DNA of 64,000 nt from Pseudomonas sp. TH31 (GCF_016650815.1 NZ_JAEKEZ010000015.1:124001-188000), one strand, 5' to 3'; numbered from the stretch's first letter, positions 18,565 through 31,851 are shown. Made by a program: numbers and translations. Notes: generated from the sequence alone by a model not told the origin.

Positions 18565-19727
18565 CTATTGCGCCAACGCCTCATCTGCCCTGCCACCCTC
18601 CTGCTGGATCACCAGGTGGATGAAGTGCAGCTTGGCGATCACCGATGATGGCAGCACGAATGGATAGAAATCCGGCTGCCCCATGCTCCGAGACAACTCG
18701 TTGAGCATGCCGGCCAACTCGATCCACGCATTGACGAACGACAGGAACGCCGTGCCGCCAGGATGCTGCGGGTCGTAGAGCGTGCTGGATGGAAATGGCT
18801 GGTAATCGAAGTCCATTTCCGGGCACTCATGCCAAAGCCCAGGGCGGTGTCCACGGCGTCCATCATGTGCAGGTAGTGCGCCCAGGTTTCGGCCCAGTCT
18901 TCCCACGGGTGCATCGTCGCATAGGCGCTGACGTAATGTTGTTGCCAGTCCGGTGGCGCGCCTTGCTGATAGTGCCGCTCAAGGGATTGCGCGTAACTGG
19001 CGCGCTCGTCGCCGAATAGACCACGAAACGGCTCCAGCCACTGACTGTTGGCGATCAGTCGATCCCAGTAGTAATGACCGACCTCATGACGAAAGTGCCC
19101 GAGCAACGTGCGATACGGTTCGTGCATCTGTACCCGCACCTGTTCGCGGTGGGCATCATCGGCTTCTTTGACATCAAGGGTGATCAGGCCATTGGCGTGC
19201 CCCGTGGTCGGCAACTTGCCTTCAAGGTCGATGCCGATGAAGTCGAAGGCCAGGCCCGTTTCTTCATTCACGGTTTTCGGGATGACCTGCAAGCCCAAGC
19301 TGAACAGTTGCGCGATCAGTCGGCGCTTGGCCGTTTCGACCTTGCACCAGCGCTCAGGGTTTTCGGCAATCGATAGATCAGGGATGGTGTGATTCAGGCT
19401 ACAGGCGATGCACAGCGCATCGTGGTCGTTGGCGGGGAGCAGCCAGTTACACGCGGCCGGGGAATCGAGATTGGCGCAGCGGCGGAATACGCCGGCCTCG
19501 GGATCGGCGTCGAGCAGCCAGGTGTCCGTTTGCGGGCCGGGTTGCAGCGACGACAAGCGACTCTGCTCCGGCTGATAGCCCAGCGCCGCCGAACAGGCCA
19601 GGCACTGGCTGTTGCGAAAGAACAGCGACTGCCCGCAGCGGCAATGCCAGACCCTGCTGTTGCGCGAACTCTCGCCGATGAAAGGCGCGGCGATACGGGA
19701 ACTGAGCTGTTCGAAGAAACGGTACAT
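18565..19727 (-). CDS. Putative zinc-binding metallopeptidase, frameshifted as given
   Basis: The start at 19727 (MYRFFEQLSSR) is preceded by GGAGAGTT. The N-terminus has zinc-ribbon cysteine pairs (CRCGQ, CLAC). The peptidase part has HEVGHYYWDR, an HExxH zinc site, at about residue 225. The frame breaks at 18819-18823: one more base in the CC/GGG run changes SARKWTS to SAREMDFDYQPF and joins the second segment ending RADEALAQ. Restored length is about 387 residues. The family joins an N-terminal zinc-ribbon domain to a C-terminal peptidase-like domain. The substrate is not known. The break is probably a base-calling deletion. Confidence 0.85.
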
Positions 19728-19804
19728 GGCGAACTCTCCCTGAGGGGTGCCAAGACTAGATCATTCTGGCGCAGAGATCGTTCCCGCATTTTATGAGGGG
19801 GAAA

Positions 19805-19925
19805 ATCAAAAGATCGCAGCCTTCGGCAGCTCCTACGGGATTGACGTCCATCCGCAGAATCGGAGGTTCACCCGAAAATGTCGATACCCGCCGTCAACGT
19901 AGGAGCTGCCGAAGGCTGCGATCTT
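19805..19925. repeat. REPIN-type palindrome with a long spacer, CTTCGGCAG core
   Basis: Arms GATCGCAGCCTTCGGCAGC and its complement are separated by about 62 bases, the longest spacer among the copies here. It lies between the start of the zinc-peptidase gene and the 3' end of ligA. Confidence 0.88.
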
Positions 19926-19947
19926 GCCAGTTTTGAATCCGCCGCCG

Positions 19948-22346
<2,399 letters not shown>

Positions 22347-22356
22347 AATCTCATCA

Positions 22357-22454
22357 AGATCAAGAGATCGCAGCCTCGTTTCACTCGACAGCTCCTACAG
22401 TAATTTCGAGATACCTGTAGGAGCTGTCGAGTGAAACGAGGCTGCGATCTTTTG
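22357..22454. repeat. REPIN-type palindrome, TCGAGTGAAACGAGG core
   Basis: Nearly perfect arms of about 42 bases match those of the copies at 134-236 and 34,182-34,296. It sits directly after the zipA stop. Confidence 0.9.
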
Positions 22455-22457
22455 ACT

Positions 22458-23311
22458 TTAGCGTTTCTGGGTCAATGCACGACGTTCGAATTCAACGATG
22501 CGCTGACGGTAGTGTTCGATCGTCTGGGCGGTCAGCACGCTGCGCTGATCGTCTTTCAATTCGCCGTTCAGCTCCTGGGACAGCTTGCGTGCTGCAGCCA
22601 CCATCACATCGAAGGCTTGCTTCGGATGACGCGGGCCTGGCAGGCCGAGGAAGAAGCTCACCGCCGGCGTGCTGAAGTGATCGATGTCGTCCAGATCAAA
22701 GATGCCCGGCTTGACCGCATTGGCCATGGAGAACAGCACTTCGCCGTTACCCGCCATGCTTTCGTGGCGATGGAAAATATCCATCTCGCCGAAACGCAGG
22801 CCGCTTTCCAGAATATTCTGCAACAGCGCCGGGCCTTTGAAGCCGGCAGCGTCGCGGCAGATCACGCTGATCACCAGCACTTCTTCGGCTTGTGGCTGCT
22901 CTTTTTCGCTGACCGCAGGTGCAGACTTGGCGTCATCCGGGAAATCGTCGTCACGACTGCTGAAGCTCGGGCCGCCGTCCAGATCGAGGCTGAGGTTCAT
23001 GTCGCCCTGGGAAGGCTCGCCATGGCCACGCTTGCCGCGCTTGGAACCCGACTCGCGGGGCTCCCGGCCGGCATGCTCACGGACGGCAGGTCATGCTCAT
23101 CCAGTTGCGGCTCTTTATGGGTATCCAGCACCCGTGGCGGGCCCAACAGCTCGGCGCTGGTGTCCTCGTCCGGCAGGTTGGACAGACTTCGATCAAGACG
23201 GAATTTAAGTTTTCCCTTGCCGCCGCGCATGCGACGCCAGCCATCGAAAAGAATACCGGCAATGACAATAATGCCGATGACGATCAGCCACTCGCGCAGA
23301 CCGATTTCCAT
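22458..23311 (-). CDS. zipA: Cell division protein ZipA, frameshifted as given
   Basis: ZipA anchors FtsZ to the inner membrane. The N-terminus has a membrane helix ([18 protein letters not shown], residues about 5-22) and a basic stretch, then an acidic variable linker ([12 protein letters not shown]). The C-terminal FtsZ-binding domain lies between [10 protein letters not shown] and [13 protein letters not shown]. Two frames meet near 23,066: adding one base to the GG run gives [19 protein letters not shown] and a continuous protein of about 284 residues. An interrupted zipA would be expected to be harmful, so the break is best read as a sequence error. It lies upstream of ligA and downstream of smc. 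Confidence 0.93.
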
Positions 23312-23569
23312 GTAATCCCGTGCCTCTATAAAAAATGCTGAAAAATAAGGGGCTTACAACGTGCAAACCGCTTTAAAACGTGGCGCCAACTCTATGTTCT
23401 GACAGGCGTTTTGCCCACGTATACGAAAAATTGACATTAAACTAGCACGACCAAAGGCAACTTTACACCGTCTGTCACCATGGCTTCAGCGAATATGTCG
23501 ATTGGCCAGCAAGTAAAGAGAAAGTAAATAAGCCTGCAACGCTTGAATACTTGCCCTACCGCCAGCGAC

Positions 23570-26500
23570 TCAGGCATCCACCATCGCCATCGCCTCCTCG
23601 ACATCCACTGCTACCAAGCGTGAGCAACCCGGCTCGTGCATTGTCACCCCCATCAGTTGATCGGCCATTTCCATGGCGATCTTGTTGTGGGTGATATAGA
23701 TGAACTGCACCGTCTGCGACATCTCTTTGACCAGTCTTGCATAGCGTCCAACGTTAGCGTCATCCAATGGCGCATCAACTTCATCGAGCATGCAGAACGG
23801 CGCCGGGTTCAACTTGAAGATCGCAAAAACCAGAGCCAGAGCCGTCAGGGCTTTTTCGCCACCGGAGAGCAAATGGATGGTGCTGTTCTTCTTCCCTGGC
23901 GGCTGCGCCATGATCGTTACCCCTGTATCGAGTAGATCTTCGCCCGTCAGTTCCAAATACGCGCGGCCTCCACCGAAAACTTTTGGGAAAAGTGCCTGAA
24001 TACCGGCATTGATCTGATCAAAGGTATCTTTGAAGCGGTTGCGGGTTTCCTTGTCGATCTTGCGAATGACGTTTTCCAGCGTATCCAGCGCTTCCACCAG
24101 ATCGTCGTTCTGGGCATCCAGATAACGTTTACGTTCGGACTGTTGCGTGTATTCGTCAATGGCCGCCAAGTTGATCGCACCCAGACGCGCAATGCGTGCG
24201 GCGATGCGCTCCAACTCTTCCTCAGCCTCTTTTTCGTTGGCTTCGGCCACCAGGGTCGCGATCACGCCGTGGAGGTCGTAGCCGTCTTCCAGCAACTGAT
24301 CCTCGAGGGTCTTGCGGCGCACGGTCAGGGCTTGCCATTCCATACGCTGGTGTTCAAGTTGACCGCGGATCAACTGCGATTGCTGCTCGGCCTGATTGCG
24401 GCGCTTCTCGGCATCACGTAGCTCGCGGTCGGCGTCTTCCATGGCCATTTGCGCGGTCTTGAGTTCTTCGTCGACAGTCATGCGCTTGTCGAGCAACTCT
24501 TCGAGCTTCAGGCGCAACTCTTCCAGCGGCGCCTCGCCCTCCTCCAGATTCAGACTCAGTTGCTCGCGCTTCTCGGTCAGGCGCTCGGACTGCATCTCCA
24601 GCCGCTCCAGTGCCTGACGCGTCGAGTCGTGTTGCGCCTTGAGCGAGCCCAGACGCACCGCCAGTTGATGCGCGTGATCCTTATGCTGCCGGGCTTCCTG
24701 ACGCGCCCGGTCGAGGCGCTCGCGCAAGCTGTCGCGCTGGGCCAGCAGCAACTCGCGCTGCTCGGTGTCCAGCGCCATGCTGTCGAGGGCGTCCTGCAAT
24801 TGCAGGCGCGCTTCGCCGATGTTTTCGTGTTCCAGCGCCCGCTGCTCGCTCAGTTCGGTGAGCTCTTCGTCGAGACGAGTACGGCGCAGGGTCAGTTGTT
24901 CAGCCTTGGCTTTACCGGCGGACAACTGGGCTTTCAATTCACCTTGTTGACGGGCTTCGTCTTGCAGCAAACGGCGCAAATGTTCGCGACCGTTTTCCTG
25001 CTGACGCTGTTGCGCCCTGAGAGTTTGAAGTTGGGTTTCCAGGGTTTCGACCGAGGCTTCGCGCTCTTCGCGTTCAAGGCCCAGGCGCTGGATTTCCTGG
25101 CCACGGGCGAGCACGCCGCTTTCGGCTTCGCTGGCCCGGCGCACGCGTAAAAAGTGCCGGCCGACCCAGTAACCGTCACGACTGATCAAGCTTTCGCCGG
25201 GCGCCAATCGAGCGCGTAACGCCAAGGCCTGTTCAAGGCTATCCACCGGTTTGACCTGCCCCAGCCACGGCGATAGATCGATTGGCGCTTCGACCTTGTC
25301 GAGCAAACTGCCGGCCACGCGCACGCCATCGCTGGCAGGGCTGAGCAAACGCAAATCACCTTGGGCAAACCCGGCCAGATCGAAATCGCCGAAGTCATCC
25401 ACCAGCACCGCTTGCAGGTCGGCGCCGAGCACGGTTTCCACCGCCATTTCCCAGCCGGCTTCAACCTTCAAGCCTTCAGCCAGGCGCGGACGGTCTGCCA
25501 GATGCTGTTCACGCAACCATTCAGCCGTGCCGGTGCCTGGATCGAGCGCGGCTTGCTGCAAGGCTTCAAGGGACGCGAGACGACCGTTGAGGCGCTGCAA
25601 ATCGCCTTGGGCCTGTTGCTGCGCGGTCAATGCGTGCTGTAATTCCTGACGCAGTTGCTCAAGGCGTTCGACCTGGGCTTCTTCGCTGGCCTGCAAGTCT
25701 TCGAGGGTTGCCTCAGACGCTGCAAGTTGTTCACTGAGTTCCATGATCGCCGCATCTTCCGGGTCCGCCGAGAGCAACGTGCGCTCCTCGCCAAGACGCT
25801 TCTGACGATCAGCCAAACGTTCCATGCTGGTTTCCAGCTGCTGGATTCGCGATTGCTGCACTTCAGACTGACGACGCGGCTCGGCGGCCGTGAGGTTGAA
25901 CGTGTCCCACTGCTCCTGCCAGCCGTGCATGGTGGTTTCGGATTCTTCCAGCGCAGCGGCGGCTTCTTCGGCGGCGGCGCTGGTGATTTCCTGCTCCGGC
26001 GTGAGCAGGTCCAGCTCTTCGCCGAGGGTCAGCAGCAAGGTGCGGTCGTGACCCAAGTGCGATTCGGTTTCCAGTCGCGCGCGTTCGGCCTCTTTCAGAT
26101 CATCCTGTAACTGGCGCAAACGCTGCTGACCGTGCTGGATGCTTTGCTCGACCCGGGCGATGTCGCCGCCGACCGAATAGAAGCGCCCTTGCACCAGATT
26201 GAAGCGCTCTGAGAGGTCGTGGTGACCGTCACGCAGGCGTTCAATCGCCGCATCGGCGTTGCGCTGCTCGGCGACCAGGGCTTCGAAAGTGATTTCCTGA
26301 GTGCCGATAATCGCTTCGCGCTCACCGACCTGCTCGTTCAACGCCTGCCAGCGCAGGGCCGACAGCTGGGCCTTGAGCTGACGCTCTTCGCCCTTGTATT
26401 CCTGATACTTCCTGGCGGACTCGGCCTGGCGGTGCAAGCGTTCGAGCTGACGCTCAAGCTCCTCACGCAAGTCAGACAGGCGGGCGAGGTTTTCATGGGT

Positions 26501-27058
26501 GCGGCGAATACGGTTTTCAGTCTCGCGCCGGCGCTCCTTGTACTTGGAGATCCCCGCCGCTTCTTCAATAAAGTTGCGCAGGTCTTCGGGCTTGGACTCG
26601 ATCAGCTTGGAGATCATCCCCTGCTCGATGATCGAGTAGCTGCGCGGGCCCAGGCCGGTCCCAAGAAAGATGTCGGTGATATCGCGCCGACGGCATTTGG
26701 TACCGTTGAGGTAGTAAGTGGTCTGGCTGTCGCGGGTCACTTTGCGGCGAATGGAAATTTCCGCATAGGCGGCGTATTCGCCGAGCAGGGTGCCGTCAGA
26801 GTTGTCGAAGACCAGTTCGATGCTCGCCTGGCTCACCGGTTTACGGCTGGTGGAGCCGTTGAAGATGACGTCAGTCATCGACTCGCCGCGCAGGTTCTTG
26901 GCCGAGCTCTCGCCCATCACCCAACGCACGGCGTCGATGATGTTCGACTTGCCGCAACCATTGGGCCCGACCACCGCCGCCATGTTACTGGGGAAGTTCA
27001 CCGTGGTCGGGTCGACGAAGGATTTGAACCCCGCCAGCTTGATGCACTTGAGCCGCAC
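23570..27058 (-). CDS. smc: Chromosome segregation protein SMC
   Basis: A 1162-residue condensin-type ATPase. The N-terminal Walker A is VGPNGCGKSNIIDAVRW. Two long coiled-coil arms (rich in Glu, Gln, Leu, Arg) flank a hinge at about residues 510-640 (VLGADLQAVLVDDF and SLISRDGYWVG). The C-terminus holds the signature LSGGEKALTALALVFAIF and Walker B CMLDEVDAPLD. It compacts and organises the chromosome. The gene starts 2 bases from the stop of a GntR regulator on the same strand. The roughly 260 bases after its stop, up to zipA, hold no gene I can support. Confidence 0.97.
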   Translation of the reverse strand: MRLKCIKLAGFKSFVDPTTVNFPSNMAAVVGPNGCGKSNIIDAVRWVMGESSAKNLRGESMTDVIFNGSTSRKPVSQASIELVFDNSDGTLLGEYAAYAEISIRRKVTRDSQTTYYLNGTKCRRRDITDIFLGTGLGPRSYSIIEQGMISKLIESKPEDLRNFIEEAAGISKYKERRRETENRIRRTHENLARLSDLREELERQLERLHRQAESARKYQEYKGEERQLKAQLSALRWQALNEQVGEREAIIGTQEITFEALVAEQRNADAAIERLRDGHHDLSERFNLVQGRFYSVGGDIARVEQSIQHGQQRLRQLQDDLKEAERARLETESHLGHDRTLLLTLGEELDLLTPEQEITSAAAEEAAAALEESETTMHGWQEQWDTFNLTAAEPRRQSEVQQSRIQQLETSMERLADRQKRLGEERTLLSADPEDAAIMELSEQLAASEATLEDLQASEEAQVERLEQLRQELQHALTAQQQAQGDLQRLNGRLASLEALQQAALDPGTGTAEWLREQHLADRPRLAEGLKVEAGWEMAVETVLGADLQAVLVDDFGDFDLAGFAQGDLRLLSPASDGVRVAGSLLDKVEAPIDLSPWLGQVKPVDSLEQALALRARLAPGESLISRDGYWVGRHFLRVRRASEAESGVLARGQEIQRLGLEREEREASVETLETQLQTLRAQQRQQENGREHLRRLLQDEARQQGELKAQLSAGKAKAEQLTLRRTRLDEELTELSEQRALEHENIGEARLQLQDALDSMALDTEQRELLLAQRDSLRERLDRARQEARQHKDHAHQLAVRLGSLKAQHDSTRQALERLEMQSERLTEKREQLSLNLEEGEAPLEELRLKLEELLDKRMTVDEELKTAQMAMEDADRELRDAEKRRNQAEQQSQLIRGQLEHQRMEWQALTVRRKTLEDQLLEDGYDLHGVIATLVAEANEKEAEEELERIAARIARLGAINLAAIDEYTQQSERKRYLDAQNDDLVEALDTLENVIRKIDKETRNRFKDTFDQINAGIQALFPKVFGGGRAYLELTGEDLLDTGVTIMAQPPGKKNSTIHLLSGGEKALTALALVFAIFKLNPAPFCMLDEVDAPLDDANVGRYARLVKEMSQTVQFIYITHNKIAMEMADQLMGVTMHEPGCSRLVAVDVEEAMAMVDA

Positions 27059-27060
27059 GC

Positions 27061-27720
27061 TTAAGCGTCCGTCAGGGCAGAAACCACCAGATCGCTACTG
27101 CGCTGGGCATACGCCGTCAGCACTTCGCGAATCTGCGGAAAGTCACGGGCGATCACCGCGGCGAGCAAGCGTTCGAACAACTCCAGAAACTCGCTCATCT
27201 CGGCTTTACGTTGTTCCAGGGCGAGGAAATACGCGCGGCTCATGGCTGGCTGCAGATTCTCGACGGTTTCCTGCAGGTACGGATTGTCGGCGAACGGATA
27301 CGCGGCGCGCATCACACTGAAGCTGTCGTCGACGAACGTGCGGATGTCCTGACGCTCGTAGCTGGAAACCAGGCGCTGCTGGATCTGCACGAACGGCGCC
27401 AGGTCGGCCTGGACTTGCCAGCCGGTGGCCACGGCGTTACCGAGCAAGATATAGAGCTCGCTCATCAGCGTGCACAGGCTTTGGACCTTGTGCGCGGTGA
27501 GTTCAGTAACATGGGCGCCACGTCGCGGCAGGATTGCGATCAGGTGGCGGCGCTCAAGAATCAGCAAGGCCTCACGGACCGAACCGCGGCTGACATTGAG
27601 GGCCAGCGTGACCTTCTGTTCCTGAATGCGCTCTCCCGGCTTCATTTCGCCGCGAATGATACGTTCGGCGAGGTGGTGAGCAATTTGCTCGGCGAGGCTA
27701 TCCGGCGCCTTGAACGTCAT
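27061..27720 (-). CDS. GntR-family regulator, FadR subfamily
   Basis: A 219-residue repressor/activator with an N-terminal winged helix (LAERIIRGEMKPGERIQEQKVTLALNVSRGSVREALLILERR-type region, residues about 16-58) and an all-helical FCD ligand-binding domain. It is immediately upstream of smc on the same strand and divergent from xdhA. The palindromic site in the shared intergenic region at 27,926-27,937 is a candidate operator. Control of purine catabolism is plausible from position only. Confidence 0.9.
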   Translation of the reverse strand: MTFKAPDSLAEQIAHHLAERIIRGEMKPGERIQEQKVTLALNVSRGSVREALLILERRHLIAILPRRGAHVTELTAHKVQSLCTLMSELYILLGNAVATGWQVQADLAPFVQIQQRLVSSYERQDIRTFVDDSFSVMRAAYPFADNPYLQETVENLQPAMSRAYFLALEQRKAEMSEFLELFERLLAAVIARDFPQIREVLTAYAQRSSDLVVSALTDA

Positions 27721-27891
27721 GGTTGTCCTTCAAACTCTTCGATCTGCACAGGCGGCGCAGTGTAGCGCAGATGAGGGCACATGGCGGAGTGCCCACTCAG
27801 CAGTTTTTGGCATGAATCACGCTTGTAGTACACCAACCCCTGAATGCGATAACGGCCAAACAAGCCGTTGATCAACAAAACGTGAAATTTC

Positions 27892-27907
27892 CTGACCCTA
27901 AAGTCAG
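27892..27907. promoter_or_regulatory. Inverted repeat upstream of xdhA
   Basis: CTGAC and GTCAG are separated by 6 bases in the divergent GntR-xdhA region, about 8 bases before a candidate -35. It may be an operator half of the same control region; this is inference. Confidence 0.4.
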
Positions 27908-27914
27908 AAAATTA

Positions 27915-27942
27915 TTGACCGTGCAATCAGATCTGATAGATT
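27915..27942 (+). promoter_or_regulatory. Candidate xdhA promoter with embedded palindrome
   Basis: TTGACC (27,915) and TAGATT (27,937) are spaced 16 bases apart. Between them lies the perfect 12-bp palindrome ATCAGATCTGAT (27,926-27,937), overlapping the -10. A repressor bound there would block transcription, and the divergent GntR protein is the obvious candidate. Confidence 0.5.
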
Positions 27943-27989
27943 CATCCTACGTCGATTACACAAATAATAATGAGTCTGCGAGGCCTTCC

Positions 27990-29443
27990 GTGATCCAGTT
28001 TTTACTAAACCAGGAACTCCGTAGCGAGCACGTCCTGGACCCGAACCTGACCGTGCTCAATTACTTGCGCGACCATGTGGGCAAACCCGGCACCAAAGAA
28101 GGCTGCGCCAGCGGTGACTGCGGCGCCTGCACCGTGGTGGTCGGCGAGTTGCAAACGGATGACGACGGCCGCGAACACATTCGCTATCGCAGCCTCAACT
28201 CGTGCCTGACGTTCGTTTCGTCGCTGCACGGCAAACAATTGATCAGCGTCGAAGACCTCAAGCACAAGGGCGAACTGCACAGCGTGCAAAAAGCCATGGT
28301 CGAGTGCCACGGTTCGCAATGCGGCTTCTGTACCCCCGGCTTCGTGATGTCGCTGTTCGCGCTGCAAAAAACAGCGACGAGGCCGACGCTCATAAAGCTC
28401 ACGAAGCGCTGGCCGGCAATCTTTGCCGCTGCACCGGTTATCGACCGATCCTCCAGGCCGCCGAGCAGTCCTGCTGCGCCAAGCAGCCCGATCAGTTCGA
28501 CGCCCGTGAAGCCGAGACCATCGCTCGCCTCAAGTCCATCGCCCCCACCGACATCGGTGAACTCAACAGTGGTGACAAGCGCTGCCTGGTGCCGCTGACC
28601 GTTGCTGATCTGGCCGACCTCTACGACGCTTATCCACAGGCCCGGCTGCTGGCCGGCGGTACGGATCTGGCGCTGGAAGTCACGCAGTTCCACCGCACCT
28701 TGCCGGTGATGATCTACGTCGGCAACGTCGCAGAAATGAAGCGCATCGAACGCTTCGACGATCGGCTGGAAATCGGCGCCGCAACCGCCCTCTCCGATTG
28801 CTACGACGCGCTGAAAACCGAATACCCGGACTTCGGCGAATTGCTGCAACGCTTCGCGTCGCTGCAGATTCGTAACCAGGGCACCCTGGGCGGCAACATC
28901 GGCAACGCCTCACCGATTGGTGACTCGCCGCCGCTGCTGATTGCCCTGGGCGCGCAGATCGTCCTGTGCAAGGGCGAAACCCGCCGCACCCTGGCCATCG
29001 AAGATTACTTCATCGACTACCGGGTCACCGCGCGCCAGGAAAGCGAGTTCATCGAAAAGATCATCGTGCCCCGCGCCAGTGCTGAACAACTGTTCCGTGC
29101 CTACAAAGTTTCCAAGCGTCTGGACGATGACATTTCCGCCGTCTGCGCCGCGTTCAACCTGCGCATCGAAAACGGCGTGATTGCCGACGCCCGCGTCGCC
29201 TTCGGTGGCATGGCCGCCACGCCAAAACGCGCGAAAAGCTGCGAAGCCATATTGCTCGGCGCGCCATGGAACAACGCCACCGTCGAACGTGCCTGCGCAG
29301 CCCTGGCCGAAGATTTCACACCGCTCTCGGACTTCCGCGCCAGCAAGGAATACCGCCTGCTCAGCGCGCAAAACCTGCTGCGCAAATATTTCATCGAACT
29401 GCAAACACCGCACATCGAGACTCGGGTGACCGCTTATGTCTAA
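27990..29443 (+). CDS. xdhA: Xanthine dehydrogenase small subunit XdhA, frameshifted as given
   Basis: The iron-sulfur and FAD subunit of bacterial xanthine dehydrogenase, which oxidises hypoxanthine and xanthine to urate. I chose the GTG at 27,990 (MIQFLLNQELRSEHV). The two [2Fe-2S] sites are EGCASGDCGACTVV and, after the frame break, CGFCTPG with NLCRCTGYRPI. The break is in the A-run 28,366-28,371: one extra A gives LQKNSDEADAHKAHEALAG. FAD-binding follows (LLAGGTDLALEV, TLGGNIGNASPIGDSPP), then the CO-dehydrogenase C-domain. Restored length is about 484 residues. It overlaps the xdhB start by 8 bases. Confidence 0.93.
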
Positions 29444-31838
29444 TCATCACGCTGTAGAGAAGACCCAAGCCGAACTGGCTGAACTGTTCGCCAAGGACTT
29501 GACCACCGGTGTCGGCCGCAGCGTCAAGCACGACAGCGCCGCCAAGCACGTGTCCGGTGAAGCGCAGTACATCGACGACCGCTTGGAATTCCCGAACCAG
29601 TTGCACGTGTATGCACGCCTGTCGGACCGCGCCCACGCGAAAATCATCAGCATCGATACCAAGCCCTGCTACGCCTTCGAAGGCGTGCGCATCGCCATCA
29701 CCCACGAAGACGTGCCGGGCCTGAAAGACATCGGCCCGTTGCTGCCGGGCGATCCGCTGCTGGCGATTGATGATGTGCAATTTGTCGGTCAGCCGGTGCT
29801 TGCCGTTGCCGCGAAGGATCTGGAAACCGCACGCAAAGCCGCGATGGCCGCAATCATCGAATACGAAGACCTGGAACCGGTGCTGGACGTGGTTGAAGCG
29901 TTGCGCAAGCGCCACTTCGTGCTCGACAGCCATACACATCAGCGTGGCGATTCGGCAACTGCACTCTCTACCGCAGAGCACCGCATCCAGGGCACGCTGC
30001 ACATTGGCGGCCAGGAGCACTTCTACCTCGAAACCCAGATCTCTTCGGTGATGCCGACCGAAGACGGCGGGATGATCGTCTACTGCTCCACGCAAAACCC
30101 GACCGAAGTACAGAAGCTGGTGGCCGAAGTTCTCGACGTGTCGATGAACAAGATCGTCGTCGACATGCGCCGTATGGGCGGAGGTTTCGGCGGCAAGGAA
30201 ACCCAGGCCGCGAGCCCGGCATGCCTCTGCGCCGTCATCGCGCACCTCACCGGCCAGCCGACCAAGATGCGCCTGCCGCGGGTCGAAGACATGCTGATGA
30301 CCGGCAAGCGTCACCCGTTCTACGTCGAGTACGACGTGGGTTTCGACAGCACCGGTCGCCTGCACGGCATCGCTCTGGAACTGGCCGGTAACTGCGGCTG
30401 CTCGCCGGACCTGTCGGCATCGATTGTCGACCGTGCGATGTTCCACGCCGACAACTCGTATTACCTGGGCGACGCGACCATCAACGGTCACCGCTGCAAG
30501 ACCAACACCGCGTCGAACACCGCTTACCGTGGCTTCGGCGGGCCGCAAGGCATGGTCGCCATCGAAGAAGTGATGGACGCCATCGCCAGGCATCTGGCCC
30601 TCGATCCGCTGGCCGTGCGCAAGGCCAACTACTACGGCAAGACCGAACGCAACGTCACCCATTACTACCAGACCGTCGAGCACAACATGCTCGAGGAGAT
30701 GACCGCCGAACTGGAAGAAAGCAGCCAGTACGCCGAGCGCCGTGAAGCGATCCGTCGCTACAACGCGAACAGCCCGATCCTGAAAAAAGGCCTGGCGCTG
30801 ACCCCGGTGAAATTCGGCATCTCGTTCACCGCCAGCTTCCTCAACCAGGCCGGTGCGCTGATCCACATCTACACTGACGGCAGCATTCACCTGAACCACG
30901 GCGGCACCGAAATGGGCCAGGGCCTGAACACCAAAGTCGCGCAGGTCGTGGCCGAGGTATTCCAGGTGGAAATGGACCGCGTGCAGATCACTGCGACCAA
31001 CACCGACAAGGTGCCAAACACCTCGCCGACCGCCGCTTCCAGCGGCGCGGACCTGAACGGTAAAGCCGCGCAGAACGCAGCGGAAATTATCAAGAAACGC
31101 TTGGTGGAATTTGCCTCGCGGCACTACAAGGTCAGCGAAGAAGACGTGGAATTCCACAACGGTCATGTGCGGGTTCGCGATCACATCCTGACCTTCGAAA
31201 CGCTGATCCAGCAGGCGTATTTCGCTCAGGTCTCGTTGTCGAGCACCGGGTTCTACAAGACCCCGAAAATCTTCTACGACCGCAGTCAGGCCCGTGGTCG
31301 CCCGTTCTACTACTTTGCCTTCGGTGCGGCGTGCTGCGAGGTGATCGTCGACACCCTGACCGGCGAATACAAAATGCTGCGCACCGATATTCTTCATGAC
31401 GTCGGCGCCTCGCTGAACCCGGCGATCGACATCGGTCAGGTCGAGGGCGGTTTCATCCAGGGCATGGGTTGGCTGACCATGGAAGAACTGGTGTGGAACA
31501 ACAAGGGCAAGCTGATGACCAACGGCCCGGCGAGCTACAAAATCCCGGCCGTGGCGGACATGCCGCTGGACCTGCGGGTGAAGCTGGTGGAAAACCGCAA
31601 GAACCCGGAAGACACGGTGTTTCACTCCAAGGCTGTCGGCGAGCCGCCGTTCATGCTCGGCATCGCCTCGTGGTGTGCGATCAAGGACGCCGTGGCCAGC
31701 CTGGGTGACTACAAACATCAACCGAACATCGACGCACCGGCGACCCCGGAGCGGGTGTTGTGGGGCTGTGAGCAGATGCGCAAGTTGAAGGTGGCGAAGG
31801 CGGTCGAGGCTGAGCCGGCGGAGTTGGCTTCGCTCTAA
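29436..31838 (+). CDS. xdhB: Xanthine dehydrogenase molybdopterin-binding subunit XdhB
   Basis: An 800-residue molybdenum cofactor subunit that carries out purine hydroxylation. Visible blocks include the Moco region with RMGGGFGGKETQA, the catalytic-domain stretch TAYRGFGGPQGM, the HGGTEMGQGLNTKVAQ loop, SSGADLNGKAAQNAA, and the active-site Glu in AVGEPPFMLG near residue 735. The start overlaps the end of xdhA, indicating a translationally coupled heterodimer. Normal length. Confidence 0.96.
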   Translation: MSNHHAVEKTQAELAELFAKDLTTGVGRSVKHDSAAKHVSGEAQYIDDRLEFPNQLHVYARLSDRAHAKIISIDTKPCYAFEGVRIAITHEDVPGLKDIGPLLPGDPLLAIDDVQFVGQPVLAVAAKDLETARKAAMAAIIEYEDLEPVLDVVEALRKRHFVLDSHTHQRGDSATALSTAEHRIQGTLHIGGQEHFYLETQISSVMPTEDGGMIVYCSTQNPTEVQKLVAEVLDVSMNKIVVDMRRMGGGFGGKETQAASPACLCAVIAHLTGQPTKMRLPRVEDMLMTGKRHPFYVEYDVGFDSTGRLHGIALELAGNCGCSPDLSASIVDRAMFHADNSYYLGDATINGHRCKTNTASNTAYRGFGGPQGMVAIEEVMDAIARHLALDPLAVRKANYYGKTERNVTHYYQTVEHNMLEEMTAELEESSQYAERREAIRRYNANSPILKKGLALTPVKFGISFTASFLNQAGALIHIYTDGSIHLNHGGTEMGQGLNTKVAQVVAEVFQVEMDRVQITATNTDKVPNTSPTAASSGADLNGKAAQNAAEIIKKRLVEFASRHYKVSEEDVEFHNGHVRVRDHILTFETLIQQAYFAQVSLSSTGFYKTPKIFYDRSQARGRPFYYFAFGAACCEVIVDTLTGEYKMLRTDILHDVGASLNPAIDIGQVEGGFIQGMGWLTMEELVWNNKGKLMTNGPASYKIPAVADMPLDLRVKLVENRKNPEDTVFHSKAVGEPPFMLGIASWCAIKDAVASLGDYKHQPNIDAPATPERVLWGCEQMRKLKVAKAVEAEPAELASL

Positions 31839-31851
31839 GACCGAGGCGCGG

